Source: Haberlea rhodopensis
Taxonomy: Eukaryota; Streptophyta; Magnoliopsida; Lamiales; Gesneriaceae
Length of the DNA: 64,000 nucleotides
Assembly: GCA_907163345.1 (NCBI GenBank)
Contig: CAJQUN010000007.1
Coordinates: 3,734,582 to 3,798,581, forward strand
Reading direction: 5' to 3'
Shown here: positions 32,962 to 44,898 of the stretch, piece after piece
How the letters are laid out: every line of letters starts with the position of its first letter
How positions within the stretch are numbered: the stretch's first letter is position 1
The notes under the pieces: model-generated
Told to the model about the DNA's origin: nothing
Database searches by the model: none
What the model saw: the letters and a program-made list of their open reading frames with translations, nothing else
Program-made: the position numbers and the translations under genes

Positions 32962-34176
32962 CAACCAGTCAAACTCAAGCCAAACCTACAACATGGGCAA
33001 TGCACCAAGACCATCAACAAGTAGGTCCAACGATCGGGAACAGACTTGCTTCCTTTGTCACAAGACAGACCACGTTATGGCCAATTGTCCAAAAGTAAAC
33101 AAGCTAGCAGCTCTTGCAGATGAAGATGATGAGCCACAGGAGGAGGGCACAAAAACTGGATCTCTACGGCTCCTCAATGCCGTCAAGGCAAAGGTGGAGC
33201 GCGCCAAAGGACCCAAGGGTGGGTTTATGTTTGTGGATGCCTTGGTTAGGGGGTGACGAGTCAAGGCATTGGTGGATACGGGAGCCACACACAACTTCAT
33301 CCGGGAGAAGGCGACGAAGAAGTTGGGGCTTGCCATCACTCCGACTGGAGGATCAATCAAGTCAGTGAATGCAAAGGCCAAACCAATTGTCGGGGCGGCC
33401 AATGGAGTGAAGACCACGATAGGAGAATGGCAGGGGTATGTCTCCTACACAGTAGTGCCCATGGATGACTAGTGCCCATGGATGATTATGACATGGTGCT
33501 TGGGCTAGGGTGGCTCGATGAGCTACGAGCTTGCATTTTACCCTTTTCAGATTCTTTATATATTCTTGATGCAAACACTCCATGCATTATACCGGCCAAG
33601 AGGGAGGCCTAGGGGCCGAGCATGTTGTCGGCTATTCAATTTGCAATGGACTTAGGCGTAGTGAAGAGACCTATGCCATATTTTATTTCTAAGATAGACG
33701 AAGGGCCAAAGACTGAAGGCTTGGGGGAGTTTCCCATGGAAGTCAAGGCATTGCTTGAGGACTTCAAGGATATTATGCCAAAGGAGCTCCCAAAGAAGCT
33801 ACTACCGAGGAGGGACGTGGACCACAAGATCGAGCTAGTAGCGGATGCTAGCCCGCCCTCACGCACACCCTATCGGATGGCACCACCCGAATTGGAGGAC
33901 TTGCGGTCCGGATATTGGCAGGTGCGGATTGCCATAGGGATGAGCCAAAGACCGCTATGGTCATAATGTACGGGTCTTATGAATTTCTAGTTATGCCTTT
34001 TGGCCTCACCAACACACCGGCCACATTTTGCACCCTCATGAACAAGGTATTCCACGCTTGATAAATTTGTGGTTGTTTACCTTGATGATATTGTTATCTA
34101 CTCATCCACGTTGGGGGAACACATGGAGCATTTGAGAAAGGTGTTTCAGGCACTTCTAGAAAATGAACAATACATC
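32962..34176 (+). pseudogene. Gag C-terminus, protease and start of RT of the decayed Gypsy element
   Basis: The CCHC knuckle is CFLCHKTDHVMANC at about 33049. A stop at 33256-33258 precedes the protease (VDTGATHNFI at 33272). A 14-15 bp tandem duplication at about 33459-33487 (cccatggatga twice) introduces a stop in the protease end. PYRMAPPELED then runs directly into DLRSGYWQVRIA, so about 50 residues of RT are deleted at about 33900. The YLDD region at 34080 is out of frame. Confidence 0.85.
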
Positions 34177-35631
34177 GGTTAGGAATCCGATCAAGCAATA
34201 CGCAGCGAAAAATAAAAACTGGATTCCTACCATGGACCTATACAATGTAATCATATCAAGATTGAATAGAATCATACCCTTGTAGCGTGTTTGAAGCAGA
34301 TTCCTCGTTGCAACACCACGAGTCACGAACAAAGATTTGCACATTTGTCTCTACGGTATCCACACGATCAAATCAAAAAGGGCGTTTAAGAACAAGTTGC
34401 TAGACTCGTTCTTAAACCGAAACTAAACTCACGATTCGAAACCGATCAACGACGGTCGTAAAACCACCACTATTCACGGCGGTGGCCGTGAAGATGTCAA
34501 GTGAGAGTGAGGTGGCCGAGAACCCTTATGGTGGCTACTAGGTTTTTTAGGAAATTAATTAACTCTTAATCATTCTCAAAACCTTGTTAGTTTATTATAT
34601 ATTAGATTTACTTAAAGGCTTTCAAAAAGCCTCATTGGCCCAAACCCAATATCTTAATTAAATCCATATATCTAATATTTGTAATTAAGACTCTTCTTAA
34701 TTAATTAATTCATCCAATGAATTTTATCTCCCTTTATTGATTTAATCTTTTGTGCGACCCGATTGGATCTTGCAATGTTAGCATTGACATAAAATCTAAT
34801 TTTATGTCACAAGTAATGAGCGGTATCTAGCAACACATCAAGGCTACCCAAATTACAAGAATGTCATTGACTCGACATAACCTATGGACTGTGATAATAT
34901 TAACCATGTAACTTAATCCCTTTGTCCAATGTGTTTAGATTGAACACGAGTCATGGAATAGTCATACTCGTATATTCAATCTTTTATTTCTTGATCCCCA
35001 AGTAGAACTAGAATAAACGAATAAGCTCGATATCACATATCGACTCATTCGAGCATGTCCATGCATTTTAGTCTCACTTGATCAAGGGCCCAAACACTTC
35101 TCCTGTTATATAGGAGGGACAAATCCTATCTTGATCAACTATATCCAATAGTTGTCTTTATAGTTTATCCTGTTACATGTAACGTTTGACAATATCAAGA
35201 TACATAACTCCTTATGTTGGGATCTCATATGATCTCAAGTCGTAATGATTACATACACTATTATCACTATGAGAATTACTTATGATACTCATATAACTAT
35301 CCATGTAGCATTCTCACGGTGGGTCTGTCCAGTACAGTGTTCTCAAACATGTACCCATGTGTTGATTTGATATCTCATATCTATGAACAATTCATCAATC
35401 AAAACATACTAGTCTCAATGCATTATCATTATCCCGATTCATGATAATACTTGACTATGGACAATCTTTAAGAACAATACAATATTATTCTAAGGACATT
35501 AACTTTTATATTAATTCATATTACACAGATACTCGATTAATATATAATAATGAATTGCCATTAATAAAACCATAATACATTGTATGTCATAAACAATCAT
35601 CTAATGAGTTGTCTTAGGGCATATCCCAACA
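34177..35631 (-). mobile_element. Solo LTR (1.45 kb), probably Copia type, inserted in RT of the decayed Gypsy element
   Basis: On the minus strand it begins TGTTGGGATATGCCCTAAG, a start common to a plant LTR family, and ends GATTCCTAACC, where CA seems mutated. The TSD ACATC is present at 34172-34176 and 35632-35636. Removing it joins the RT sequence ENEQY to IKLEKC as expected. No coding region is seen inside. Confidence 0.8.
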
Positions 35632-36540
35632 ACATCAAGTTGGAGAAGTGCTATTTTGCCCGAGATGATGTGTCATTCTTGGGCCACAACATCAAGATCG
35701 GAAGGATCATGATGAATGATGCCAAGGTGAAGGCCATACGAGATTGGGAGGCTCCAACCAATGTGCCACAACTCTGATCATTTCTGGGGCTAGCCAACTA
35801 TTACCGCCGCTTCATACGGGGATATTCTGACATTGCTACTCCCCTCACTGATCTCCTGAAGAAGAACAAGAAGTGGGAGTGGGATGCAAAGTGCCGGGAA
35901 GCATTCGAAGAGCTAAAGACCAAGGTGACGGAGCAACCAGTCTTAGCCATACCAGATCATATCAATTCATACGAGGTACACACTGATGCTTTGGATTATG
36001 CCATTGGGGGCGTTCTTATGCAAGATGGGCATCTCATCGCCTTTGAGAGCCGCAAATTGAATGATGCCGAGCGGCGCTACACGGTCCATGAGAAGGAGAT
36101 GATTGCAATGGTCCATTGTCTACGAGTATGGAGGCATTACTTGCTTGGGAGCAAGTTTATTGTGCAGACAGACAATGTTGCCACGAGCTACTTCGAAACC
36201 CAGAAGAAGCTCACTCCGAAGCAAGCGAAATGGCATGAAGTTCTTGCGGAGTTTGATTACACGTTGGAGTACAAGCCATGGGCAACAAATCGTGTAGCCG
36301 ACGCCTTAAGCCGAAAGGCGGAGCTTGCAGCCATAAGCGACCCTCGCTTCACGGGGAAGTTTTGGTCCGAGCTATTCAAGCTTTTGGGGTCCGATTTTTC
36401 ATTCTCAACGAGCTTCCATCCGCAAACGGATGGGCAGATCGAGCGGGTGAATGCACTACATGAGTGCCAACCAGCAAGATTGGGCGAAACTATTAGACAC
36501 GGCCCAATTCTCTTATGGTGCATCTCTGTATATCGACATC
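35632..36540 (+). pseudogene. RT end, RNaseH and integrase remnant of the decayed Gypsy element
   Basis: LEKCYFARDDVSFLGHNI (RT end) is followed by a TGA at 35776-35778, then LGLANYYRRFIRGYSDIATP and a good RNaseH (HTDALDYAIGGVLMQDG to LSRKAELAAIS). This jumps directly into the integrase core (DPRFTGKFWSELFKLLG, HPQTDGQIERV). The integrase zinc domain and half the core are therefore deleted at about 36338. Confidence 0.87.
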
Positions 36541-38800
36541 ATATCACCGTATGAAATATGAGATATAAAATGTGGACGTGGTATTGAATAAGCTGGTAAG
36601 TTAAGTTCCACGTGTCTGGAGTACGAGGTGGTATATATGCCACGATCATGAGGAGTAAATGGTGAAAAGTCATTGGATGTCGTGATCGGTCGATAGACCT
36701 CCTCCGCCGCACTCATCCCTGGGAGACTGACCAACGAGATGTAGGAGTGCCACCTTCAAATACTCCAATAGTATGGTTTGAAGTACTCGCCCACCCGGTG
36801 AATGTCGAAGTAGTATATATGTCAATACAAGTATAGGTACCATTGATTGACCCATTAAACCTCAGAGGCTCTCAGACTGGATGTTCAGGGGATGCTGGCT
36901 GAGCATTTTGCTGTACTCTACTGTTGAGAAATTCATGTCATTATCACCAACATAAGTGTAACGATCTAGTAGTGAATTACAAGCCGCTAAGTCATCTCGT
37001 GGCCTAGATCGAGCACTTATACTCATGGATGCCAACTGATCAGCCTGAAATAGAAAGAATAATCATTTGATTAACATAATATATCTATTAGGATTATAGT
37101 GGATGATAAGAAATAATATTATCCACTAATATATCACAAAAGCCATAATGGAAGCGTCCACAAGTTGATATCTCGTACTTTGAAGGCTGTCAAAAGGCAA
37201 TATCAATCGACGTGCAATTCTATTACACCAGTCCATATATCTATCCTGAGTAGTGATTGAAGAAGTGATCACTGGTCCACTAGCATAACTCCCACTCTGA
37301 TTCAGCTACACTGTAATATATCCAGAATGACAATGCGTCAGTCAAATCCAAATCGTCCCTAACATTCATATCTATGTAAATGCAATGTCATCGTGGAGTG
37401 GTAGGTATATGATGTATCGTCCCAAACTACTGTAATACCCTATCAGATTAGTGCCACTCAACATGTGCATAACATACAAGTGGATATATAGTTGTCCATG
37501 AAAATGGTGTACAATCCTGTGGTAACTCGTAAAAGATGATGATATTGTGTCATATGGTTGCCATAGAAACTGTGATGATAAAATAATTGTCGTAAATAAA
37601 AGTTTGTTCGATACCTCATATTAAATAAATGTCTTATAACTATGACTAACTTGATGTGGCACCATAAGATCAAGTATCTCAATGGGACAGTCACACTGCA
37701 TGTCGAGTCGCCTTATAATATCTCATCACGACATTCCAACTGGCATTTTTTTAATGTGATCGAAGATATAAAAAGCATAAATATACTATTAAATATATAA
37801 ATTAATTTTTTTAACGTGCACCGTATGGAGGCATTGGAAGCATCAACTCATATGCATCATATTGCACTCATTCATGTCTACATTGATGACACTGGCATGA
37901 GGCCTCATGGGTGTTATCCGAGTTCATGTTGAAATCTGCAATATTTCAATAACATTGTTATGTAGATGAATTACTTTAAACAATAAATATGTATGAAAGA
38001 TTTATGTTTTACCTGTAGTAACTGCAATGGATTGCCAATGGTGGATTTTTACTTGTCATATGACGTGCAGGGCTCTCTATACTAGCACCCAAAGACAGCG
38101 CTACCTCAATTATATCCTCTTACAATATGAGTATCCTATAGTATGTCCAGATATAGTAGTGAGATATAGTTTCCAGTAGAGTTTGGACACATCGTACCCC
38201 CAAGAAGCATGAATGCACATGCACGAGTGTACTGCTCAACTTCATGTTCATCACTATTATCTTCGATTGGGTGTGCTCTCATATAGTCATATATCGTCCC
38301 AGTCTCTTAGTCCTTAGGCATTACCCGTTGATCTCACCATCTTCGGAAATGTATCTCAGTGTCCCTGAACATAAGTATGACACTCTTCTACGGACATGTC
38401 TACATCATGATCTATAACATGACGACTGAAAAATAGGAAGCACCCATATCACAACGACATCTTGTAACGTAATGGTCACCTCATCTACTCGAAAGTGGAA
38501 ATTATGTGTCTCCGAACTCCACCTCTCAACTAGAGAAGTGATAAGATGAAAGTTGTATGGGAACTGACCACACCTATATACACCATAAAACCCCATGTGG
38601 TGTAACAATCTCAGTACCCTCATGTGTGGTCGATTGTACGGGGCCATACATCTTTTAAATATAGTCTAGAAAGGTCCATCGGTACGTCTACCACGTAAAG
38701 TATCATCGATTTTTACCATCAAACACATTCTCAGATCTATGCTGCAACTGCATAATCAACAAAGTATTGTCACATGGCACATAGTGCATCCGTGGATACA
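36541..38800 (-). pseudogene. Second plant mobile domain (PMD) gene, heavily decayed
   Basis: The PMD core is at about 38430-38790 on the minus strand: QLQHRSENVFDG, then RVLRLLHHMGFYGVYRCG, HLITSLVERWSSETHNFHF and EVTITLQDVVVIWVLP. Downstream pieces are scattered and out of frame. An exon-like block at 36850-37055 starts after a CAG acceptor (ADQLASMSISARSRPRDD), and Pro/Ser/Tyr-rich C-terminal tail sequence follows at 36541-36735. It shares the overall layout of the PMD gene at 2899-5256 but is a different, older subfamily. No transposase gene lies next to it. Confidence 0.75.
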
Positions 38801-38811
38801 TTGCTCGTAGA

Positions 38812-39080
38812 AAAAAAAAATACAAGTAATATTTAAGAAATTTACATAAAAAATTATATATATATATATATATAAATATATATTATAATAGTATAATATA
38901 ATAAGAAAAGTATGTATATATATAATATATATATTATATTTTATATATATTATAATAGTATAATATAATAAGAAAAGTATGTATATATATAATATATATA
39001 TTATATAATATTTATAAATAAATAAATAAATATATATATATATATATTATAATAGTATAATATAATATATATATAGTGAG
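38812..39080. repeat. A/T microsatellite with an internal tandem duplication
   Basis: (TA)n tracts alternate with a block of about 75 bp, ttataatagtataatataat + aagaaaagtatg, that appears at about 38882-38940 and again at 38950-39005. Confidence 0.85.
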
Positions 39081-39684
39081 CAATATAACAACAATTGATC
39101 AAAATACATTATTTTGAAATAGATATATGCATTGTGATATGTAATTACGTAAAATTATGCTATGTAATACACATTACATAAAACTTAAGAACTATATTAT
39201 ACCTTTAAATTGCCGCCGTCTTCGCCACCAGATGGGAAGTGTGTGTAAAGTGTGTGTACAAATGTTTTCAAAATCTATTTTTAAAAACAAAAATGTAAGT
39301 TTTTCTTTTAAATTATTATTATTATTTACAGGTGATCGATAGAACATGTCACAAGACCGATTTTTTTTGTCAAGTCAAATATTTTTAAAAAGCAGGTTTC
39401 GTCTTTCAAGAAGACGAATTCATCTTTTTAAAAAGGTGAATGCATATTCTTGAATGACGATTTCACTAAAAATAAAAAAAAATTTAATTCGTCTTCTTGA
39501 ACGACTATTTCACTTAAAATAAAAAATTTATAATAATATTTAAAAATCACCTCCGATACCAGTGGTCCTTCTTCTTAAGATATTTATTTGCAATTTGAAA
39601 TATTTTATGTGGACTCCACATATTCAAACGAAGTTGTGAACATTAGATCTAGCATAAGAGCAATACATTTAAGCTAGGTTGAAC
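39081..39684. repeat. Upstream region of the second PMD gene with near-palindromic motifs
   Basis: Between 39396 and 39530 four dyads of the form TTCGTCTT-n-AAGACGAA occur in variants. The best is ttcgtctttcaagaagacgaa at 39398-39418; another starts aattcgtcttcttgaacgac near 39484. On the minus strand an A/T-rich TATA-like segment (ctttttaaaaatattt) follows at about 39377-39392. The rest of the interval shows no gene. Confidence 0.6.
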
Positions 39685-40278
39685 TAGGGATGTCAATGAG
39701 TCCGGTTTAGACCCGGACTCGAGTTAATCCCGCCACGTCTAGGGTGGGTCTTGACCCGTTTGACCGGGTCCCAGAGTCGGTCTGGACCCGATCAATGGAT
39801 TTATGATGCGAGGTAGGGCATGCCACAGGTTTGGCCAAATCCACTCGGACGCGCCCTGCTTTACATAATTATAATTTCAGATTGAGAAAAAATTTGAGAT
39901 GTAATTAGTAGGCAATCACCAAAGCACTCAGCTGTCAATCCATCTCAACGGTTGTCTGGACGCTGCTGATAAAGATCAGGTTTTCATTCACCACGGTCGC
40001 TCAAAGGCTACTCCATGACCAACATTTTATACCGAGTGTTGCCGTGGACTCGCTCATCCTCTACGCGCCGTTCTCCAACCATTCCGCCGCCACATGTCTC
40101 CCAGTATCTCAAGCTCCACCACATATTTTTTTAGTATTATCACTATTTGTGGTGCTCCAGAGTTAATAGAATTAATTGATTTAATTGATTATGTCGGCAT
40201 GGCGGGGTGGGAGTTGATCTTTTTTTGGTAGTGGGTCGGGTCTCAAGTTTGGTCAAACCCATCCCGTTGCCATCTTTA
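39685..40278. mobile_element. hAT-type MITE 1
   Basis: 594 bp with 8 bp TSD GGTTGAAC at 39677-39684 and 40279-40286. The terminal inverted repeats are TAGGGATGTCAA / (inverted) TAAAGATGGCAA, followed by related gggtcgggt-type sequence. No transposase is encoded. Confidence 0.8.
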
Positions 40279-40374
40279 GGTTGAACTCATCCCACAAAGT
40301 TTGTGCATGCCTTTTTTCTCCAAATTCCATTGGTTTTAAACTTTAATCATGAATTGCAAATATGTACTTTGATT

Positions 40375-40706
40375 TAGGGGTGGTTAATGGGTGGACCGCT
40401 GTCCGACGGTCCGATTCCGGATCCGATAATCCCAGAATCGGTTCGATCCGTTAAGGAACCGGATCGGATCCGTCTCCGGGTTGGATCGGTTCCAACCCGG
40501 AACCGATTTTTTCAATTTTTTTTTTTGAAATTTCGAATATATATTAGAATTATTATTTTTAAATTAATGGATCCGGTTCCGGTTCAGCCCAGAACCGGAT
40601 CCGTTTGGTCCGGAACCGGTAAGATACCGGATCGGATCGGTTAACCGGGCTAATCGATCTGGTTTTGGGCCGGATCTGGATTGACCCGACCTGTTAATCA
40701 CTCCTA
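40375..40706. mobile_element. hAT-type MITE 2 (GGATCCGGTTCCGG-rich)
   Basis: 332 bp with TSD CTTTGATT at 40367-40374 and 40707-40714. The terminal inverted repeats are TAGGGGTGGTTAATGGGT / (inverted) TAGGAGTGATTAACAGGT. Subterminal sequence is dense in ccggatcggatc and ggttccgg motifs. Confidence 0.87.
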
Positions 40707-40714
40707 CTTTGATT

Positions 40715-42327
40715 ACAGACCACATCTTTTTATATATATTGAGACAATATAATAATTAGTTGATAGTGAAAATTAAGGTACTATTACGTAGTTAATGATG
40801 GGAATTAATATTTAATTAATATCAATATTCTTTTTGACTTGTATTTTAAACAGTATTTTTTTAAAAAAAAAATCATATGTAAAGAAAATACTATTAAAAA
40901 TATTAGTCCAAAAAAAAATAATAATTAAATGTTCAAAATTATTTACCCTAGATTCTAAAAATACAAGTCTAAAAAAAAATACATCGCCGACGAAGGCAAA
41001 GTATTTCTTTTTATATTTTTTTAAATATTATTATTAATTCATAATTAATATAATTGAATTATTTAATTTAAAGAGAATCCACGTGGATTCTACTTTTTAA
41101 ATTTTTTTAGAATTTGCGATTCGTATCTGTAAATTATCATTCAAAGAGAATTTCCATTACGACTTCTACTTTTTTAATAAAAAAGATTTAGACTTTGCGA
41201 TCTGTATCTGCAAATTATCATAAAACATAAATATATTCCTTTCCACGTTATTTAGTTTTTTTTAAACTTTTATATTATTCAATTAAATTTGCCGTTAATT
41301 TGCTTATTGTTTTTCCTTTTTTGAAATTCTTTTATTATGTTAAAAATCAAACATCATTCTTTTTTATTCATATACGGTAAGGAATTATCCACATCAAATT
41401 AAAACTATAACTAGGAAATTACCCATCGCCCAAACTTTTAGAATTAATCACATATAATCCAAAAAAAATTATTTTTTAACAAATATAATCACACATAAAT
41501 ATTTTTATCAAATATAATTCCACAGTATAAAAATCTTGTATATATTATTTCTAACTGATCGTATAACGTTCCGGGAGAATTGGATTACGAAGGAGATACT
41601 AGAATAGTAGCGAAAATCAAAATTTATCAAAAAATAAATATAATATCTATACCTATATATAAAGTAAGAGGTACCTAAACCTACATTTGGCCTCTTGGTA
41701 TGCCACCAAATTTACTAAAATGCCCCTAACAATCTTAATATTTACAATATTACCATTCTACATAACAAAATCAAATAAAAATATTAAAGTCCAACAAAAT
41801 AGTTGTTAAAAAGACAAATAAACAACTAAACTCAAAAAATAATTTAACAAATATATTAAATCCCAAAATAGAAAAGTACTTTACAATTATCACATTCTTT
41901 TATAAAAAAAATTGACCGTCCATGGACGCAACGCATGCACAATAACACTAGTCTTCTTCCAATCGACTCAAAATTGAAGTTAAAGTATTAAGCGGTTTGG
42001 TAAAAAATATCATATTATTTGGTACATCTTTTTATTCTTTTTCTTTTTTGATGTTTAAGATCAATAAGAAATGACAAATCAATTAATGAAACATTCTCGA
42101 ATGTGGTCTTAAAAGTTAATTATTATTTATTCGTCACCACATGATAGGACTTTTTTAGGTCCACTAGATGTATTCAATATGATTATCTTCGATTTCTTCT
42201 CTCGTTAAGATAAAATATTTTACGAAATATTTTCGTAAAGTTGTTACTCCAAAAATAAATATATTTGAAAATTATTTAATAAAAAACAAATATTGTTTCG
42301 ATTAGTCTCTTAAAACTTGATTAGATA
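40715..42327. other. A/T-rich spacer, no gene recognised
   Basis: Long A/T-rich stretch with many A and T runs. Two related segments (aatccacgtggattctac at about 41077 and aatttccattacgacttctac at about 41150) followed by similar ...tttgcgatctgtatctg sequence suggest a degenerate local duplication. I see no coding potential. Confidence 0.5.
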
Positions 42328-42335
42328 CTTTAATA

Positions 42336-42755
42336 TAGGGCTGCTTAATGGGTCGGGTCAATCCGGACCCGACCCAGAACCGGATCGGTTAGCAAGGTCC
42401 GGAATCGGAACCGGTCTAACCGGTATCTTACCGGTTCCGGACTAAACGGATCCGGTTCGGGTTGAACCGGAACCTGATCCGTTATTTCATTTTTTTTAAA
42501 TGTAGATATAATATATTTGATGTTAGTTTACAAACACAAAGGCTCATTAGCTCAATTAGTTAGAGTTCTAGAGTAGAAGGCGATGGTTGCGTGTTCGAAT
42601 CCTCCAAACAACAATTTGACTTGATTTTTCGAAAAAAAAAATTCTAAAAAAACGGTCCCGGGTTGGAACGTGTAGAATCGGAACCGGATCCGATCCGATA
42701 AGGAATCGGACTTAGCGGATCCGGTCGGACCGGATTGGGCCAAAAAGCACCCCTA
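42336..42755. mobile_element. hAT-type MITE 3, related to MITE 2, containing a tRNA-like segment
   Basis: 420 bp with ends TAGGGCTGCTTAATGGG / (inverted) TAGGGGTGCTTTTTGGC. The left TSD is CTTTAATA (42328-42335). On the right it is CTTTT(T)AA, interrupted by the MULE inserted at 42763. Removing that MULE gives CTTTTAATA, one T longer than the left copy. It shares ggatccggttc / ccggaaccgg subterminal sequence with MITE 2. Confidence 0.78.
42541..42606 (+). pseudogene. tRNA-like segment (pseudo-tRNA or SINE head) inside MITE 3
   Basis: Starts ggctcattagctcaattagt. It has an A-box-like tagctcaattagttagag (42548-42565) and a B-box gttcgaatcc (42593-42602) at the spacing of a tRNA gene. The acceptor and anticodon stems do not pair well, and A-rich sequence follows at about 42630, so it is more likely a tRNA-derived (SINE-like) fragment than a working tRNA gene. 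Confidence 0.5.
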
Positions 42756-42762
42756 CTTTTAA

Positions 42763-44380
42763 GGGAAAATTTCGGGCCGATATCATTAGGTAAAAGGTTT
42801 TCGGCCCAGTCACCCAATAAAAAGTTTTTTAAATAAGTCAATTTTTGAATACAATGACCAAACTAACCCCACTTATGAAAACACTCTACACCGCATAAAT
42901 AATTTTTACATGCACCGCAAGAATAATTTTACATGCACCGCATGACTCATTTTCACATGCACCGAGTGAGTAATTTTACATGCACCGCATGACTCATTTT
43001 CACATGCACCGAGTGAGTAATTTTACATGCACCGCATGAGTCAATTTTTACATGCACCGCTCAATTTTACATGCACCATATGAGTAATTTTACATGCACC
43101 GCATGAGTAATTTTTACATGCGCCGCTCAATTTTACATGCACTGTACTAGTAATTTTACATGCAACGCATGAGTCGATTTTAACATGCACGCATGAGTCG
43201 ATTTTAACATGCACCGCTCAATTTTACATGCACCGCATGAGTAATTTTACATGCACCACATGAGTAATTTTACATGCACCGCATTAGTAATTTTACATGC
43301 ATCGCATGAGTAATTTACATTCACCGCATGAGTACTTTTTACATGCACCGCTCAATTTTACATGCACCGTATGAGTAATTCTACGTGCACCGCATGTGTA
43401 ATTTGTACATGCACCGCATGAGTAAGTTTTACATGCACCGCTCAATTCTACATGCACCGTATGAGTAATTCTACGTGCACCGCATGAGTAATTTGTACAT
43501 GCATCGCATTAGTAATTTTTACATGCACCGCAAGAGCCAATTTTTACATGCACCGCATGAGTCAATTTTTACATACACCGCTCAAAAGTATATAGATATA
43601 TATCTGATTTTCGAAAGGTTCACATGGTTCGACGAAACAATCTGCACATTTCGAAAGTTTTCAATGATGAATCAACCACCAAATCGTTCTTGTATCAAAT
43701 GACCGATTCAACAATATAAGCAACGGGAATGCAAACCGAATGCACGAATTAGAAAGAAATTCAAAACAACGAGAATGAGGATAAATGAATAATTTTCTCA
43801 ATTTTTTTAGATTCACGCTTTCTGCCCAAAATTGAGCGTTCAACTTAAGAAAATTAATCCAAAATTCAACGAAAAAGAATTCAATGATTTCAGAAAATCA
43901 CGATCGAAGAACGCGAGGCTAGAACAACTGAAATTCGATCAGAAGTTAGTCGCTAAACCAGAATTCAAGCAAACACCCATAGAATTAGAAACAATTCACT
44001 GAGAGGGAACAATGAACCAACAACAATCACAACACAAATTGTAAATACGATCACACAACACAACCTAATAAAGTGATTCCAAATTAAATTATCTCAATTT
44101 GTTCGAAGAATCCTTTGCAGAATTGCGGAAAACAAAAATCAGAAACAAATCAAAACGTTCAGAGGGCGACGCGGATGGTGGAAAGTGGGGAAAGGCTTGG
44201 GGATGAAGGTGTAGAGCAAGGATATTTTAATCATAATTAATGGACTAATTATATTAGGGTTTGATAAATGGACTTATTTGAAATAAGTTTTCTAAAAGAT
44301 GTATTTAGTTGAAAGAAGATTTTTTGGGGAGATTTAGTTGAAAGATGTTTTGAAAAGTGGTACATTCTTGTAATTTCCTC
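42763..44380. mobile_element. Non-autonomous MULE-like element carrying a minisatellite
   Basis: Flanked by a perfect 9 bp duplication TACTTTTAA (42754-42762 and 44381-44389), the size made by Mutator-like elements. The ends are GGGAAAATTTC / (inverted) GAGGAAATTAC. Weaker inverted similarity continues inward (aaataagtcaattttt at about 42829 and its inverse at about 44265). No transposase is coded. The target includes the last two bases of MITE 3. Confidence 0.72.
42893..43588. repeat. Minisatellite of acatgcaccgcatgagtaatttt units
   Basis: About 30 units by eye, mostly 23-24 bp, with a shorter 18-19 bp variant (acatgcaccgctcaatttt) interspersed every few units. Units carry a short CATGCACCGCATG dyad and differ by point changes. 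Confidence 0.92.
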
Positions 44381-44478
44381 TACTTTTAATACCTTATCTA
44401 TCTATGGCTTTTCATGTGAACTGTTGCCAAATCACGAGAACATTAAAAAAAATTTTGTTTTTGGCTACCTCGTTGGTA

Positions 44479-44576
44479 TTATCCATGAGATAGATTCAAC
44501 AATGCAACATGTGGTATATCCTCAATGTTGGATGTGAATATACCATATTAATGATTGAATTTACTCCATGGGATAA
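44479..44576. repeat. Imperfect hairpin 1
   Basis: Arms of about 40 bp: atccatgagatagattcaac...tggtatat pairs with ataccatattaatgattgaa...ccatgggat, around a loop of about 18 nt. It shares its terminal atcc(c)atg(g)a sequence with hairpin 2 at 44776. Confidence 0.65.
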
Positions 44577-44775
44577 CAAACAATAAATAAAAAAACATAT
44601 TCTTTTCATGAACAATCAACATACATTCAGCAAGAACATCAAGGGGTTCTGTCCAACAGGCAACAGCAACCACTACGAACCAAGAAATCTGCATTCAGGT
44701 CTCAGTGTCCAATCAATTTTCAGACAATTCTGCCTCTGTAAAATATTCTAGATATGGTGTTTCAGGGTTTTGACT

Positions 44776-44898
44776 TGGCTATCCCATGGAGCACCACCTC
44801 ATGGAGTAAGTCTACCATACATTGGAGATATTTCTCATTAGGATATCCCCAATGTATGGTAGATCTATTTCATGGGGTAGTGTCCTATGAATAGCTAA
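44776..44898. repeat. Imperfect hairpin 2 (MITE-like or small-RNA precursor-like)
   Basis: Arms of about 55 bp around a loop of about 11 nt. The core taccatacattggagatat (44813-44831) pairs with atatccccaatgtatggta (44843-44861) with one mismatch. The outer arms pair with several mismatches (tggctatcccatgg with catggggtag...atagcta). Confidence 0.7.

Larger units (their letters stand above)
29118..36540 (+). mobile_element. Decayed Ty3/Gypsy element lacking its 3' LTR, carrying two solo-LTR insertions
   Basis: The 5' LTR (29118-29601, TG...CA) is followed by an exact iMet primer-binding site (tggtatcagagccagg, 29604-29619). Gag, protease, RT and RNaseH follow in order, and a short integrase piece (HPQTDGQIERV) ends at about 36460. 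The element is interrupted by solo LTRs at 30634-32961 and 34177-35631. Internal deletions removed the start of RT and most of integrase. No 3' LTR is seen before PMD-related sequence begins at about 36541. Confidence 0.88.

Noticed and set aside
42541..42606. Functional tRNA gene
   Set aside because: A and B boxes are present, but acceptor and anticodon stems do not pair and it is embedded in a MITE, so it is listed only as tRNA-like.
42893..43588. CRISPR-like regular repeats
   Set aside because: This is plant nuclear DNA; units are contiguous with no unique spacers and there are no cas genes. It is a minisatellite.
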